Source: Rhodobacteraceae bacterium M385 | Lineage (GTDB): Bacteria; Pseudomonadota; Alphaproteobacteria; Rhodobacterales; Rhodobacteraceae | NCBI GenBank assembly: GCA_025141835.1 | Contig: CP081102.1 | Location: forward strand, 3,534,001 to 3,598,000 | DNA: 64,000 nt | Reading direction: 5' to 3' | In this document: positions 26,724 to 35,180 of the stretch, in pieces | How the letters are laid out: every line of letters begins with the position of its first letter | Position numbering within the stretch: position 1 is the first letter of the stretch | Position numbers and translations under genes: made by a program | The notes under the pieces: generated by a model | What the model saw: only the letters and a program-made list of their open reading frames with translations | What the model was told of the DNA's origin: nothing | Database searches by the model: none

Positions 26724-27631
26724 CAGTTCTTCTCCCGCAGCTCGGCATAGAGGTAGGGCACCATGATTGCGGCGATGGTCATCAGCATGATCACAGCCGA
26801 TGCTGCGCCGATCCCCATCTGGTTCCGCGTGAAGGTGTATTCGTACATGAACAACGCTGGCAGCCATGTGGACGTGCCGGGGCCGCCGTCCGTCATCGCC
26901 ACGACAAGATCGTAGGACTTGATCGCAAGGTGGCTCAGGATCACGAAAGCCGACAGAAACGCCGGGCGCAGTTGTGGCAAAATGATCCGGCGATACATCT
27001 GAAAGGTAGAGGCGCCGTCCATCTGGGCCGCTTTGAGGATCTCGTTGTCGATCCCGCGCAGGCCCGCAAGAAACATTGCCATCACAAAGCCCGACGACTG
27101 CCAGACGGCGGCGATCACGATGGTGTAAATCGCCATGTCGCTGTCTTTGATCCAGTCGAACTGGAAGGTCTCCCACCCCCAACGCTGTACCGTGACCTCT
27201 AGCCCGATGGCGGGGTCCAAAATCCATTTCCAGGCTGTGCCCGTCACGATGAAGGACAGGGCCATGGGGTACAGGAAGATCGGGCGCAACAGGCCCTCGC
27301 CCCGAATTTTCATGTCGAGGAAGATGGCAAGGAAAAGACCGATGATCGTGCTGATGACGATATAGAGGCCCGCAAAAACCCCCAGATTGACAATCGCCGT
27401 GTCCCACTGGCGCACCCGGAACAGGCGTTCGTAGTTCTGAAATCCGACCAGATCGAAGCTCGGCAGCATGCGCGAGCCGGTGAAGCTGAGGTACACTGTG
27501 AAGGCGATAAAGCCGTAGACGAACAGCACCATCACAGCGAATGACGGGGCGAGCACGATCTTGGGCAGCCAGTTCTGTAGGCGTGTGCGGAAATCCGCGC
27601 CCCCAGACAGCATGGGATCGGTTGCGGCCAT
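26723..27631 (-). CDS. Carbohydrate ABC transporter permease (MalF-type)
   Basis: This 302-residue permease with about six spans is the partner of the MalG-type protein downstream. The EAA loop is recognisable as EILKAAQMDGASTFQMYRRI (about residues 193-212). The N-terminus is cytoplasmic and hydrophilic up to residue 25. It follows the substrate-binding-protein gene after a 101-bp gap that contains a strong hairpin. Confidence 0.92.
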   Translation of the reverse strand: MAATDPMLSGGADFRTRLQNWLPKIVLAPSFAVMVLFVYGFIAFTVYLSFTGSRMLPSFDLVGFQNYERLFRVRQWDTAIVNLGVFAGLYIVISTIIGLFLAIFLDMKIRGEGLLRPIFLYPMALSFIVTGTAWKWILDPAIGLEVTVQRWGWETFQFDWIKDSDMAIYTIVIAAVWQSSGFVMAMFLAGLRGIDNEILKAAQMDGASTFQMYRRIILPQLRPAFLSAFVILSHLAIKSYDLVVAMTDGGPGTSTWLPALFMYEYTFTRNQMGIGAASAVIMLMTIAAIMVPYLYAELREKN

Positions 27632-27697
27632 GGGGCCTCTCCTTCAGTCGAACAGGAATTGCGGGCGGGCCGAAAACAGGGGGCACCCGACGGGAAT

Positions 27698-27723
27698 GGA
27701 CCGGCCCCGAAAGGGGCCAGTCC
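27698..27723 (-). terminator. Intercistronic hairpin after the substrate-binding-protein gene
   Basis: GGCCCC-GAAA-GGGGCC (27703-27718) is a perfect hairpin with a GAAA tetraloop. It is extended by GGAC/GTCC after one mismatched pair, and lies 10 bp after the SBP stop. There is no T-run. Such stem-loops after ABC binding-protein genes often protect the upstream message or partly stop transcription, giving an excess of binding protein. This is the likely role here. Confidence 0.6.
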
Positions 27724-27732
27724 GTCTAGTGA

Positions 27733-28983
27733 TTATTGGTTCAGCTCAACCGCTGTAACCATTTCCTCTGCCGCAGTGGCGGAGTCATACTCACCGTTGA
27801 AATGCGCCGTGATCACGTCATACATCGCGTTCTGGATGGATGGTGGGTTGGCGTGGCCGTGGGCCATGGACCCAAACAGACCGCCGCTTTCGCCAGCCGC
27901 TGCCAGATCGGCCATTGCCGCCTGACCGCATGCATCGAAGGAAGACGCGTCGATGTCGGTCCGTGCGGGCGCAGAGCCTTTGACCACGTTGAACGCGATC
28001 TGGAACTCAGGGCTCATCACGGCAGTTGCCATGGCAAGTTGGGATGCTTGGTCGCCCTCGTCCTCAACGCCGAACATGGCGAATTGGTCGGAGTTGAACG
28101 TCACGGTGCCTTCGGTGCCGGGAACGCGGAAGCACTGGAATTCTTCGCCAGCGGTTTGACCGGCGTTGACGAATTCACCCTTCGCCCAGTCACCCATGAT
28201 CTGGAACAGCGCTTCGCCGTTGATCACCATAGCCGAGGCCAGGTTCCAGTCACGACCCGAGAAGTTGTCGTCCACAAAGCCACGCAGCGTGTTCATCCGG
28301 TCGAAGGCTTCAACCATCAACTCACCGCCAAGCGCGTCAGCGTCGAGATCGATCATGGAGGCCTGATAGAACTCAGGACCGCCAACACCCATCACCATCG
28401 AATCGAAGATGGTGGCGTCTTGCCAAGCCTGACCGCCGTGAGCCAGCGCTGTGTAACCGGCATCTTGGGCCGTTTGCATGGCTGCAACGAAGTCTTCCCA
28501 AGTCTCGGGCTGCTCGATGCCGAGTTCTTCCATCAGCGCCGTGTTGGCCCAAACCCAGTTGGTGGAGTGGACGTTCACAGGGGCTGCAACCCAATGGCCG
28601 TCGTAGGTGGAGAACGCTTGCAGCGCCTCGGGCACAACTTCGTTCCAGTTCTGCTCTTCCGCCAGCGCGTCAAGGTTTGCCAGCGCGCCTTCTGCGGCCC
28701 AATCCTGGATCGAGAAACCCAGCATCTGAACGGCGGTGGGGGCGTCGCCTGCGGTGACGCGCGCACGCAGAACGGTCATGGCGTCAGAGCCACCGCCGCC
28801 TGCAACAGGCATGTCGGTCCAGCCGATGCCGTTGCCTGCCAGATCTTCGCGCAGAACGTTCAACGCAGCCGCTTCGCCGCCCGAGGTCCACCAGTGCAGA
28901 ACTTCAACCTCTTGCGCCATCACGGCACTGGTCGACAGCGCAACAACAGCGGCACCCGTGTACAGTTTTTTCATCATGGTCAT
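27733..28983 (-). CDS. Carbohydrate ABC transporter substrate-binding protein
   Basis: This 416-residue periplasmic binding protein is of the family 1 (MalE/UgpB) type. A Sec signal peptide (MTMMKKLYTGAAVVALSTSA, cleaved around VMAQ) is followed by VEVLHWWTSGGEAAALN, a motif typical of sugar-binding proteins in Rhizobiales/Rhodobacterales. It has a single domain pair and no lipobox. The ATG at 28983 has GGGAGG 7 nt upstream. It heads the transporter operon and is divergent from a LacI regulator. The ligand is not known. Confidence 0.92.
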   Translation of the reverse strand: MTMMKKLYTGAAVVALSTSAVMAQEVEVLHWWTSGGEAAALNVLREDLAGNGIGWTDMPVAGGGGSDAMTVLRARVTAGDAPTAVQMLGFSIQDWAAEGALANLDALAEEQNWNEVVPEALQAFSTYDGHWVAAPVNVHSTNWVWANTALMEELGIEQPETWEDFVAAMQTAQDAGYTALAHGGQAWQDATIFDSMVMGVGGPEFYQASMIDLDADALGGELMVEAFDRMNTLRGFVDDNFSGRDWNLASAMVINGEALFQIMGDWAKGEFVNAGQTAGEEFQCFRVPGTEGTVTFNSDQFAMFGVEDEGDQASQLAMATAVMSPEFQIAFNVVKGSAPARTDIDASSFDACGQAAMADLAAAGESGGLFGSMAHGHANPPSIQNAMYDVITAHFNGEYDSATAAEEMVTAVELNQ

Positions 28984-29029
28984 TCGATTTCCTCCCAATT
29001 GACCGATCCCCCTCCCGGGGTTGTCAGAA

Positions 29030-29136
29030 TTAAAACGTTATAAATCCGGTTCAAGTCAACCAGAAATTTTGTCACCCGTCCGCTCATCACGCCGCATTGC
29101 GGCATATTTTGCTCACTATTTCTGCATTGCAGAAAT
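29030..29136. promoter_or_regulatory. Divergent regulatory region with three palindromes
   Basis: In the 238-bp divergent region between the SBP gene and the LacI gene there are three inverted repeats. TTAAAACGTTATAA (29030-29043) is a LacI-like site with one mismatched pair. GCCGCATTGCGGC (29091-29103) and ATTTCTGCATTGCAGAAAT (29118-29136) are both perfect around a central T, share the core GCATTGC, and have centres exactly 30 bp apart. They are candidate operators for the adjacent LacI protein. Confidence 0.5.
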
Positions 29137-29221
29137 GGCTTAGGCACCGATATGCGCTATTGTAACGTTTGAAATCCTGCGTAATACAATGCGGGATGCA
29201 ACCTTTGGACGCCCCTTCGCG

Positions 29222-30265
29222 ATGAATCGAGATATCGGCCTGACACAGACCGGCGACAAGCCGACGCTGCGCTCTTTGGCCGAGGCCACTGGCTTCTCTG
29301 TGGCGACGATTTCTCGGGCTTTGGCGGACGATCCGCGAATCGCGGCGAAGACCCGGGCCACCGTAGCACAGGCAGCAGCCGACGCGGGGTATGTCCCCGA
29401 CCGTGCCGCGCGACGCTTGCGCACCGGGCGCACCCAAGTTGTGACCTTGTTGCTGAACACCGAGCACGAATTCCTTGGCTTCACCCATGAATTTCTGGCC
29501 GGCATGACGGACGCATTGCGCGGCACCGGTTATTCCGTGAACGTGGTGCCCGACCATGTGGGCGAAGACCGCCTGGCCCCGGTCCGCAATATCCTGCGCA
29601 ACCAGCTTGCCGATGGCATCTTGTTCACCCGGACCGAGGCATTTGACCCCCGCGTCCGGATGCTGATGGAGGCGGATTTTCCCTTCGTCTGTCATGGTCG
29701 AACCGAGTTCACGGCGCCCCATCCCTACGTAGATTTCGATAACGAGGCCTTCGCTCGAACCGCCGTTGAGAGGCTGGTCGCCAAGGGCCGTACCCGCCTG
29801 TCGATGATTTTGCCGGAAGACCGTTTCACCTTCACCCAACACCTGCGCTACGGCTTTCTGAGTGCCGTGCGCGAGGCGGGTGTTGATTATGAGATCATGG
29901 AAGGCGTGACCCTTGATAGCTCGTCCGAGGACATTGTGCGCGCCACCCGCGCAAGCCGCATGTCCGCCACGCCGCCCGATGGCTACGTTTGCGTGGGCGA
30001 GGTGACGGCCCTTGTGACCCTGTCGGCCCTGTCTGACAGCGGCGCGGTTCTGGGGCGCGATGCGGATATTTTCGCCAAACGCGCCTCTCCGATCTTTGAC
30101 AACATCCGCCCGCGCATCGATTCTGTCTTTGAGGACCTGCGCATGACCGGCCATAAAATGTCCGAGATGCTTTTGCACCGCATGGCGGGCAAACCTTCGG
30201 ACGGGCTGACGCATCTGCTGATGCCGGAGTTCGAACAATCCGGTCACCCCACAACCCAAGGCTGA
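29222..30265 (+). CDS. LacI-family transcriptional regulator
   Basis: This LacI-type repressor has about 347 residues from this ATG; an upstream ATG at 29189 would add 11. The helix-turn-helix is LRSLAEATGFSVATISRAL, and the hinge region ends in YVPDRAARRLRTGRTQVV. The sensor domain is about residues 55-340. It is transcribed away from the SBP-permease-permease operon and most likely controls it. Its 3' end overlaps the convergent aldehyde dehydrogenase gene by 22 bp. Confidence 0.9.
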   Translation: MNRDIGLTQTGDKPTLRSLAEATGFSVATISRALADDPRIAAKTRATVAQAAADAGYVPDRAARRLRTGRTQVVTLLLNTEHEFLGFTHEFLAGMTDALRGTGYSVNVVPDHVGEDRLAPVRNILRNQLADGILFTRTEAFDPRVRMLMEADFPFVCHGRTEFTAPHPYVDFDNEAFARTAVERLVAKGRTRLSMILPEDRFTFTQHLRYGFLSAVREAGVDYEIMEGVTLDSSSEDIVRATRASRMSATPPDGYVCVGEVTALVTLSALSDSGAVLGRDADIFAKRASPIFDNIRPRIDSVFEDLRMTGHKMSEMLLHRMAGKPSDGLTHLLMPEFEQSGHPTTQG

Positions 30266-31764
30266 CGGGTGTCACCAATGCGCATTTGCACGGTTTTGAC
30301 CTCTAGGAATTCTTCCAGGCCGTAGCGCCCCAGCTCTCGGCCCTGCCCGCTTTCCTTGACGCCACCGAAGGGCATTTCCGGAAAACCGTCCATCCAGGTG
30401 TTGGTCCAAACCGTCCCCGCCTGCACCCTTCTGGCAAAGGAAAGGCAGGTGGTCATATCCCTGGACCACACGCCCGCGGACAAGCCATAAGCGGCGTCAT
30501 TGCAAAGGTTTAGTGCCTCATCAAGGGTTTTGAAGGTCAGCACGGACAGGACCGGGCCAAAGACCTCATCGCGGGCGATGGCCATATCTGGGCGCAGGTT
30601 GGTGACGACCGTGGGCTGGTAGAATTGCGGGCCGACGCCGTCCACAGCCAACGCCGCGCCGCCTATGGCGACGGTCGCCCCTTCGGCCACGGCGTCCTGC
30701 ACATAGCCGTCGATCTTCGCCATATGCTCGGGCGAAATGATCGCGCCAACTTGCGTCGCTTCGTCCAGCGGATCGCCAAAGGGAACGCGGCGCGACAAGG
30801 CGACGACCTTAGCCGTCAATTCCGCGGCCACGTCCTCATGAACGATGATCCGAGAACCGGAATTGCAGCATTCGCCCGCGTTGAAATAGACGCCGAAGGT
30901 GATGGCATCGGCGGCTTGGTCCAAGTCCGCGTCGGGGAAAATCACCTGCGGGTTCTTACCGCCCAATTCCAGCGAGACTTTCTTCAACGTCCCCGATGCC
31001 GCCGCGCTAATGCGCTTGCCCACCCCGGTGGAGCCGGTGAAGCTGACCATATCGACGCGGGCGTCGGTCGAAAGCACCTCTCCCACCGGGTCACCGAAGC
31101 CCAGAACGATGTTCGCAACGCCTGCGGGCAAGCCCGCCTCGATCAGCAATTCTCCAAGGATGCAGGTGGTTGAAGGTGTCAACTCAGACGGTTTGATGAC
31201 CGCCGTGCAGCCCGCGGCCAAGGCAAAGGGCAGCTTTTGCGACACGATCAAAAAAGGGAAGTTCCAAGGGGTTATCATCGACACGACGCCGATGGGTTCT
31301 TTCAGGACGACGCCCAACATATCCGGCCCAAGGGCGTTATGGCTATCGCCGTAGACCATCCGTGCAAGGCTGGCCGCGTAGCGCCAAAGGTCCGCTGCAC
31401 CGCCGATTTCGGCTTTGGCTTGGCTGATCGGCTTGCCAGATTCCAAAGTTTCCAACAGGGCGATGCGGTCCAGATCCCGTTCGATCAGATCAGCGACCTT
31501 CAACAGGATCGCCGCGCGGGACGCCCCGCTGGAAAACGCCCAATTGCCCGCATCAAACGTGGCCCGCGCCGCCGCTATCGCGGCTTCGGCCTCGGCCGCG
31601 CTGCCTTCGGCGGCGGTGCTGACGTGGGTGCCGTGGGCCGGAGAGTGTCGTTCCGACACGGCCCCATCGGCACTGTCGCGCCATTCACCGTCAATCAGAT
31701 GCCGCCCCGTGAAAGGCGCAGGCATCGCCGCCCCGGCGGAGGGGATAATCGTCATCTTCGTCAT
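30244..31764 (-). CDS. NAD(P)-dependent aldehyde dehydrogenase
   Basis: This 506-residue ALDH-superfamily enzyme oxidises an aldehyde to its acid. The catalytic Cys lies in YFNAGECCNSGSRI, the general-base Glu in LELGGKNP, and the Asn in ITPWNFPF; the cofactor loop GSTGVGKRI is also present. Several ATGs cluster at the start (31764 and 31755). It is the last gene of the Gfo/Idh-CoA-transferase-hydratase-ALDH operon, which is preceded by two GGAACGTTCC sites. Confidence 0.93.
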   Translation of the reverse strand: MTKMTIIPSAGAAMPAPFTGRHLIDGEWRDSADGAVSERHSPAHGTHVSTAAEGSAAEAEAAIAAARATFDAGNWAFSSGASRAAILLKVADLIERDLDRIALLETLESGKPISQAKAEIGGAADLWRYAASLARMVYGDSHNALGPDMLGVVLKEPIGVVSMITPWNFPFLIVSQKLPFALAAGCTAVIKPSELTPSTTCILGELLIEAGLPAGVANIVLGFGDPVGEVLSTDARVDMVSFTGSTGVGKRISAAASGTLKKVSLELGGKNPQVIFPDADLDQAADAITFGVYFNAGECCNSGSRIIVHEDVAAELTAKVVALSRRVPFGDPLDEATQVGAIISPEHMAKIDGYVQDAVAEGATVAIGGAALAVDGVGPQFYQPTVVTNLRPDMAIARDEVFGPVLSVLTFKTLDEALNLCNDAAYGLSAGVWSRDMTTCLSFARRVQAGTVWTNTWMDGFPEMPFGGVKESGQGRELGRYGLEEFLEVKTVQMRIGDTRQPWVVG

Positions 31765-31767
31765 GGG

Positions 31768-32532
31768 TTATGTCCCTCGGAAATCGGGTGTGCGTTTCTC
31801 GGCGAAGGCGGTGACGCCCTCGTCCCTATCGTCGGTTGCGCCGGCCATGCCGCCGCCCAACGCCTCAATCATCGCGTTTCGGTCTTCGCCGACAGCCGCG
31901 TGGATTTGGTATTTTGCAATCTCTTGCGCACGCGGAGAGGCCGAGATCGTGGCCTTGGCGATGGCGACCGCCGTCGCAAGCGGCGTGTCGGACACTTCTG
32001 CAAAGCCAAGGGCTTCTGCTTTGTCTGCGGTCACTCGGCGGCCAAACAGCGCCATGTCTTTCACCACGGGCTCGGGCAGCAACCGCAACAGGCGCGTACA
32101 ACCGCCCCAACCGGGCACGATGCCCACTTGCGCTTCTGGCAAGCCCAAGGTCACGTTTGGGCCCATGATCCTCAGGTCAGCGCAGGCAGCCAATTCCAGC
32201 CCACCGCCGAAAGCATGGCCTTCCAGCACGGCGATTGTCGGCATAGATAGCCGTGCTAAACGGTCATAGATGCGGTGGCCTTCACGCACCCAAAGGCGGG
32301 CAAACTGCGGGGGCGACAGCGCCCCCCAAGCCGCGATATCGGCCCCGGCACAAAAGGCGCGATCGCCCTTGGCGGTGATCAGGACGCAGCGCACGATGGG
32401 CGAGGTTTCAAGGGTCGCGCAGGCGGCCTCCAGCTCTTGCAGCATTGGGGCGGTGAACGCGTTCAACTTGGCTGGATTGTCCAGCGTGATCCGGGCGATG
32501 GCCCCGTCGATGGAAAGATGTACGGCACTCAT
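31768..32532 (-). CDS. Enoyl-CoA hydratase/isomerase family protein
   Basis: This 254-residue crotonase-fold protein has the oxyanion-hole segments CAGADIAAW and GHAFGGGLELAACADLRI (about residues 95-112), plus the PEAQVGIVPGWGG active-site loop. It should act on a CoA thioester, such as hydration of an enoyl-CoA. It overlaps the CoA-transferase start by 4 bp (ATGA), so the transferase product may be its substrate. Exact specificity cannot be read from sequence. Confidence 0.88.
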   Translation of the reverse strand: MSAVHLSIDGAIARITLDNPAKLNAFTAPMLQELEAACATLETSPIVRCVLITAKGDRAFCAGADIAAWGALSPPQFARLWVREGHRIYDRLARLSMPTIAVLEGHAFGGGLELAACADLRIMGPNVTLGLPEAQVGIVPGWGGCTRLLRLLPEPVVKDMALFGRRVTADKAEALGFAEVSDTPLATAVAIAKATISASPRAQEIAKYQIHAAVGEDRNAMIEALGGGMAGATDDRDEGVTAFAEKRTPDFRGT

Positions 32533-34100
32533 AATGCGATCCCCATGGGCGCGTCTTGCAGCAACGAAAGCGGCAAGGTTTTCGCGTCGTCCGCCACGCT
32601 CACACGGCCCTCGCTGGCGGCGATGATGTCGCGGTTCGGGTCGATGCCCGGCATGATCTCGGTCGCGATCAGGCCACTGTCACCCAGAACCATGACGCAC
32701 CGCTCGGTGACATAAAGCACCTCTGCCCCTCGTGCCCTTGCTCGGCGGCCTGCAAAGGTCACATGCTCCACCGCCTCCACCATCTTGGTGAACTTGCCGG
32801 GTTTGGAGACATGCAGGCCGGTGTCGGTGACTTCCAACTGAGCGCCAGCCTCAAAATAGCCGCTGAACACGATCTTTCGGGCATTCGCGGTGATATCCAC
32901 GAACCCGCCGCAGCCCGCTGTGAGGTAAGGCTTTTTCCCGAGTTTGGAGACGTTGACGTTGCCATCCACATCCACCTCCATGAACGACAGAAAGGATACG
33001 TCGAACCCGCCGCCCTGGAAGTAGCTAAACTGCTGCGGGGACGGCACAAACGCATCGGCGTTCGAGGCGCAGCCAAAGGCGAACCCGGTCAGGGGCATCC
33101 CGCCGACGGCGCCTTGTTCGATGGCCCAAGTGACGGCGTCATGGGCGCCTTCTTCCAGCAGAACACGGGGCACCATGGCCGAGATGCCGAAGCCGAGGTT
33201 GGCGGTCATGCCGCGCTTCAGCTCCATCGCGGCACGGCGGGCGATGATCTTTTCAACGCCGTGCTCTGCCAAGGCGAAGCTGTCCCACGGGCGCATGACC
33301 TCTCCGCTGATCGCGGGATCATAGGGGGTTTCCGTGGTCTGTTTCTGATCCGCGTCGACCACGATCATATCCACCATATGCCCCGGCACGTGCACATCGT
33401 GGGGCCGCAAGCTGCCCGCCGCTGTCACGCGCTTGACCTGCGCAATGACCAAACCGCCGTGGTTGCGCGTGGCAATCGCCTGATCCAACCCGCCCAGATA
33501 CGCGCCTTCGTGTTCATAGGTCAGGTTGCCGTTTTCGTCGGCCGTGGTGGCGCGGATGATGGCCACATCAGGCACGATATTGGGGAAGTGCAGCCAGGTG
33601 TCGCCCGCGAAATCTACACGGCTCACGATTGGCGCGGCCTCGGCGCGGGCGTTCATGGCGCAGCCCTCGCGGATCGGGTCCACGAAGGTCTCTAGCCCCA
33701 CTTGGGTCAACACGCCGGGACGGCGCGCGGCCACGTCGCGGTGCATGTCAAAGAGGATGCCCGAGGGCACGTTGTAGGCCGCAACGCGGTCCTCTACCAC
33801 CATCTGCCAGATCGCGGGCATCGGCAGGGACGACGGCCCCGAGGGGTAGCTGCCGCCAATAATCCGCGCCAGCAAGCCGTCCTTGGCGATGTGGTCCACA
33901 CCTTTCACGCCATACATGTCCCCCGCCGCGATGGGGTGTAGTGTCGTCAGGTTACGCGGGGCGCCCTCCGCATCGAACCGTGCGCCGATGGCTTGCAAAA
34001 CCGCATCGGGGCAGCCGAGCGCAGAGCTGGAAGACACGGTCACCACCGCGCCGTCCTTGATCCGGGCGGCCGCTTGCGCTCCTGTGACAACCTTCGACAT
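32529..34100 (-). CDS. Acyl-CoA:acetate/3-ketoacid CoA-transferase (YdiF/PCT-like, fused subunits)
   Basis: This 523-residue family I CoA-transferase has alpha and beta domains fused in one chain, as in YdiF and propionate CoA-transferase. The alpha part starts with KDGAVVTVSSSSALGCPDAV. The catalytic Glu is in TWAIEQGAVGGMPL (about residue 350). The ATG at 34100 gives the normal N-terminus (MSKVVTGAQAAARIKDG); the longer frame is antisense to its neighbour. It would activate a carboxylic acid made in the pathway by transferring CoA from acetyl- or succinyl-CoA. Confidence 0.9.
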   Translation of the reverse strand: MSKVVTGAQAAARIKDGAVVTVSSSSALGCPDAVLQAIGARFDAEGAPRNLTTLHPIAAGDMYGVKGVDHIAKDGLLARIIGGSYPSGPSSLPMPAIWQMVVEDRVAAYNVPSGILFDMHRDVAARRPGVLTQVGLETFVDPIREGCAMNARAEAAPIVSRVDFAGDTWLHFPNIVPDVAIIRATTADENGNLTYEHEGAYLGGLDQAIATRNHGGLVIAQVKRVTAAGSLRPHDVHVPGHMVDMIVVDADQKQTTETPYDPAISGEVMRPWDSFALAEHGVEKIIARRAAMELKRGMTANLGFGISAMVPRVLLEEGAHDAVTWAIEQGAVGGMPLTGFAFGCASNADAFVPSPQQFSYFQGGGFDVSFLSFMEVDVDGNVNVSKLGKKPYLTAGCGGFVDITANARKIVFSGYFEAGAQLEVTDTGLHVSKPGKFTKMVEAVEHVTFAGRRARARGAEVLYVTERCVMVLGDSGLIATEIMPGIDPNRDIIAASEGRVSVADDAKTLPLSLLQDAPMGIAL

Positions 34101-34101
34101 C

Positions 34102-35094
34102 TCAGACACCGCCGTAGTCAACGGCAGTACGCTGGCCGGTTTCGGCGGCCTTTGCGACAGCCTCCGCCACAGCAAGGGATTTGACCCCATCCACCCCATC
34201 AGCCGAGGGGCGGCCCTCACCGGCGCAGGCCTTGATGAAAAGGTTCACGGCACGGTCATAGAGGCCGTGGGTCGCGTATTCGACGGCTTGCTCCCCACCC
34301 TCAAACCGCAAGGTGACCTCGCCCACCGGCTGCTGCGTCATGACGCCCCGCGCGATGATCGAGCCTTCGGTGCCATGCACCTCGATCCCCGATCCGGCGA
34401 AGCGGTGAGTGAAGCTTTCGTGGGTATGCACCATCGCCCCCGAAGGCATGGACCAGACCGACATGGCGCTATCTTCCACCCCTTGCCCCATGCCGCTAGC
34501 GGTTTTCATGGCGACCACATCCACCGGGTCTTCGCCCAGATGGAAGCGCACGGTATCGGCGTCGTGGACGGTGATATCGGGGATGACGCCACCGCCAGCG
34601 GCGGGATTGTCGATGCGCCAGCCTTGCAGGTGGGGCGGCAGGTGGACGGCGTGGAAGACGCGCACGGACAAGACGGTGCCGATGCGGCCCGTTTCGATCA
34701 ATTCGCGGATCGCCAGATGGCTGCCGGCGTTGCGCAGGTGGTGGTTGGTGCCAAAAGTAACGCCCGCCGCTTGCGCTGCGTTCACCATGGTCACGGCATC
34801 GGCGGCGCTCATCGCGAGAGGCTTTTCACACAGCACATGCTTGCCCGCCTTGATCGCGGCCATAGCCTGCGGCAGGTGCTTTTCGTTGGTGGTAGAGATG
34901 TAGACCGCATCGACGCCGTCCATTGCCGCGTCCAGATCCGTGACGCCTTTGCCGATGCCGTGCTCCGCCGCATAGCTTACGGCGCGATCCGCGTTAGAGC
35001 TGAGGACCGTTGCCGCCTCTCCACCCGAGGCACGGATGGCCCCGATCATATGCTCCGCCGCGATGGTGCTCGCTCCGATCAATCCCCAACGCAT
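34102..35094 (-). CDS. Gfo/Idh/MocA-family oxidoreductase
   Basis: This 330-residue NAD(P)-dependent sugar/polyol dehydrogenase has the N-terminal Rossmann loop GLIGASTIAAEHMIGA and the family's KHVLCEKPLAM lysine motif (about residues 90-100). The C-terminal half (GGGVIPDITVHDADTVRFHL) carries the conserved substrate-side Asp/His. The start ATG at 35094 has GGGAG 7 nt upstream. It is the first gene of its operon, with paired GGAACGTTCC palindromes 21-55 bp upstream. The sugar or inositol substrate is unknown. Confidence 0.91.
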   Translation of the reverse strand: MRWGLIGASTIAAEHMIGAIRASGGEAATVLSSNADRAVSYAAEHGIGKGVTDLDAAMDGVDAVYISTTNEKHLPQAMAAIKAGKHVLCEKPLAMSAADAVTMVNAAQAAGVTFGTNHHLRNAGSHLAIRELIETGRIGTVLSVRVFHAVHLPPHLQGWRIDNPAAGGGVIPDITVHDADTVRFHLGEDPVDVVAMKTASGMGQGVEDSAMSVWSMPSGAMVHTHESFTHRFAGSGIEVHGTEGSIIARGVMTQQPVGEVTLRFEGGEQAVEYATHGLYDRAVNLFIKACAGEGRPSADGVDGVKSLAVAEAVAKAAETGQRTAVDYGGV

Positions 35095-35114
35095 GATGTT
35101 CTCCCGACAAAATT

Positions 35115-35149
35115 GGAACGTTCCTATTGTGGAATAATTGGAACGTTCC
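35115..35149. promoter_or_regulatory. Paired GGAACGTTCC operators upstream of the Gfo/Idh operon
   Basis: Two exact copies of GGAACGTTCC (35115-35124 and 35140-35149), both preceded by ATT, are spaced 25 bp start to start. They lie in the 86-bp gap between the ABC ATPase and the Gfo/Idh gene. The same palindrome lies before the GMC operon at 24591. The central CG suggests a LacI-family repressor. Confidence 0.72.
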
Positions 35150-35180
35150 ACGAGCCATGTCAAGGCACAGTCAGGGCAGT

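Noticed and set aside
26724..27686. Long N-terminal extension of the MalG-type permease frame
   Set aside because: The extension is the shifted frame of the MalF-type permease; the internal ATG at 26723 with TGATG overlap gives a normal permease.
28854..28861. GAACGTTC inside the first SBP coding region
   Set aside because: Only the inner 8 bp match the GGAACGTTCC operator and it lies within a conserved coding stretch.
29087..30259. 390-residue minus-strand frame opposite the LacI gene
   Set aside because: Antisense to a clear LacI protein; no recognisable protein features.
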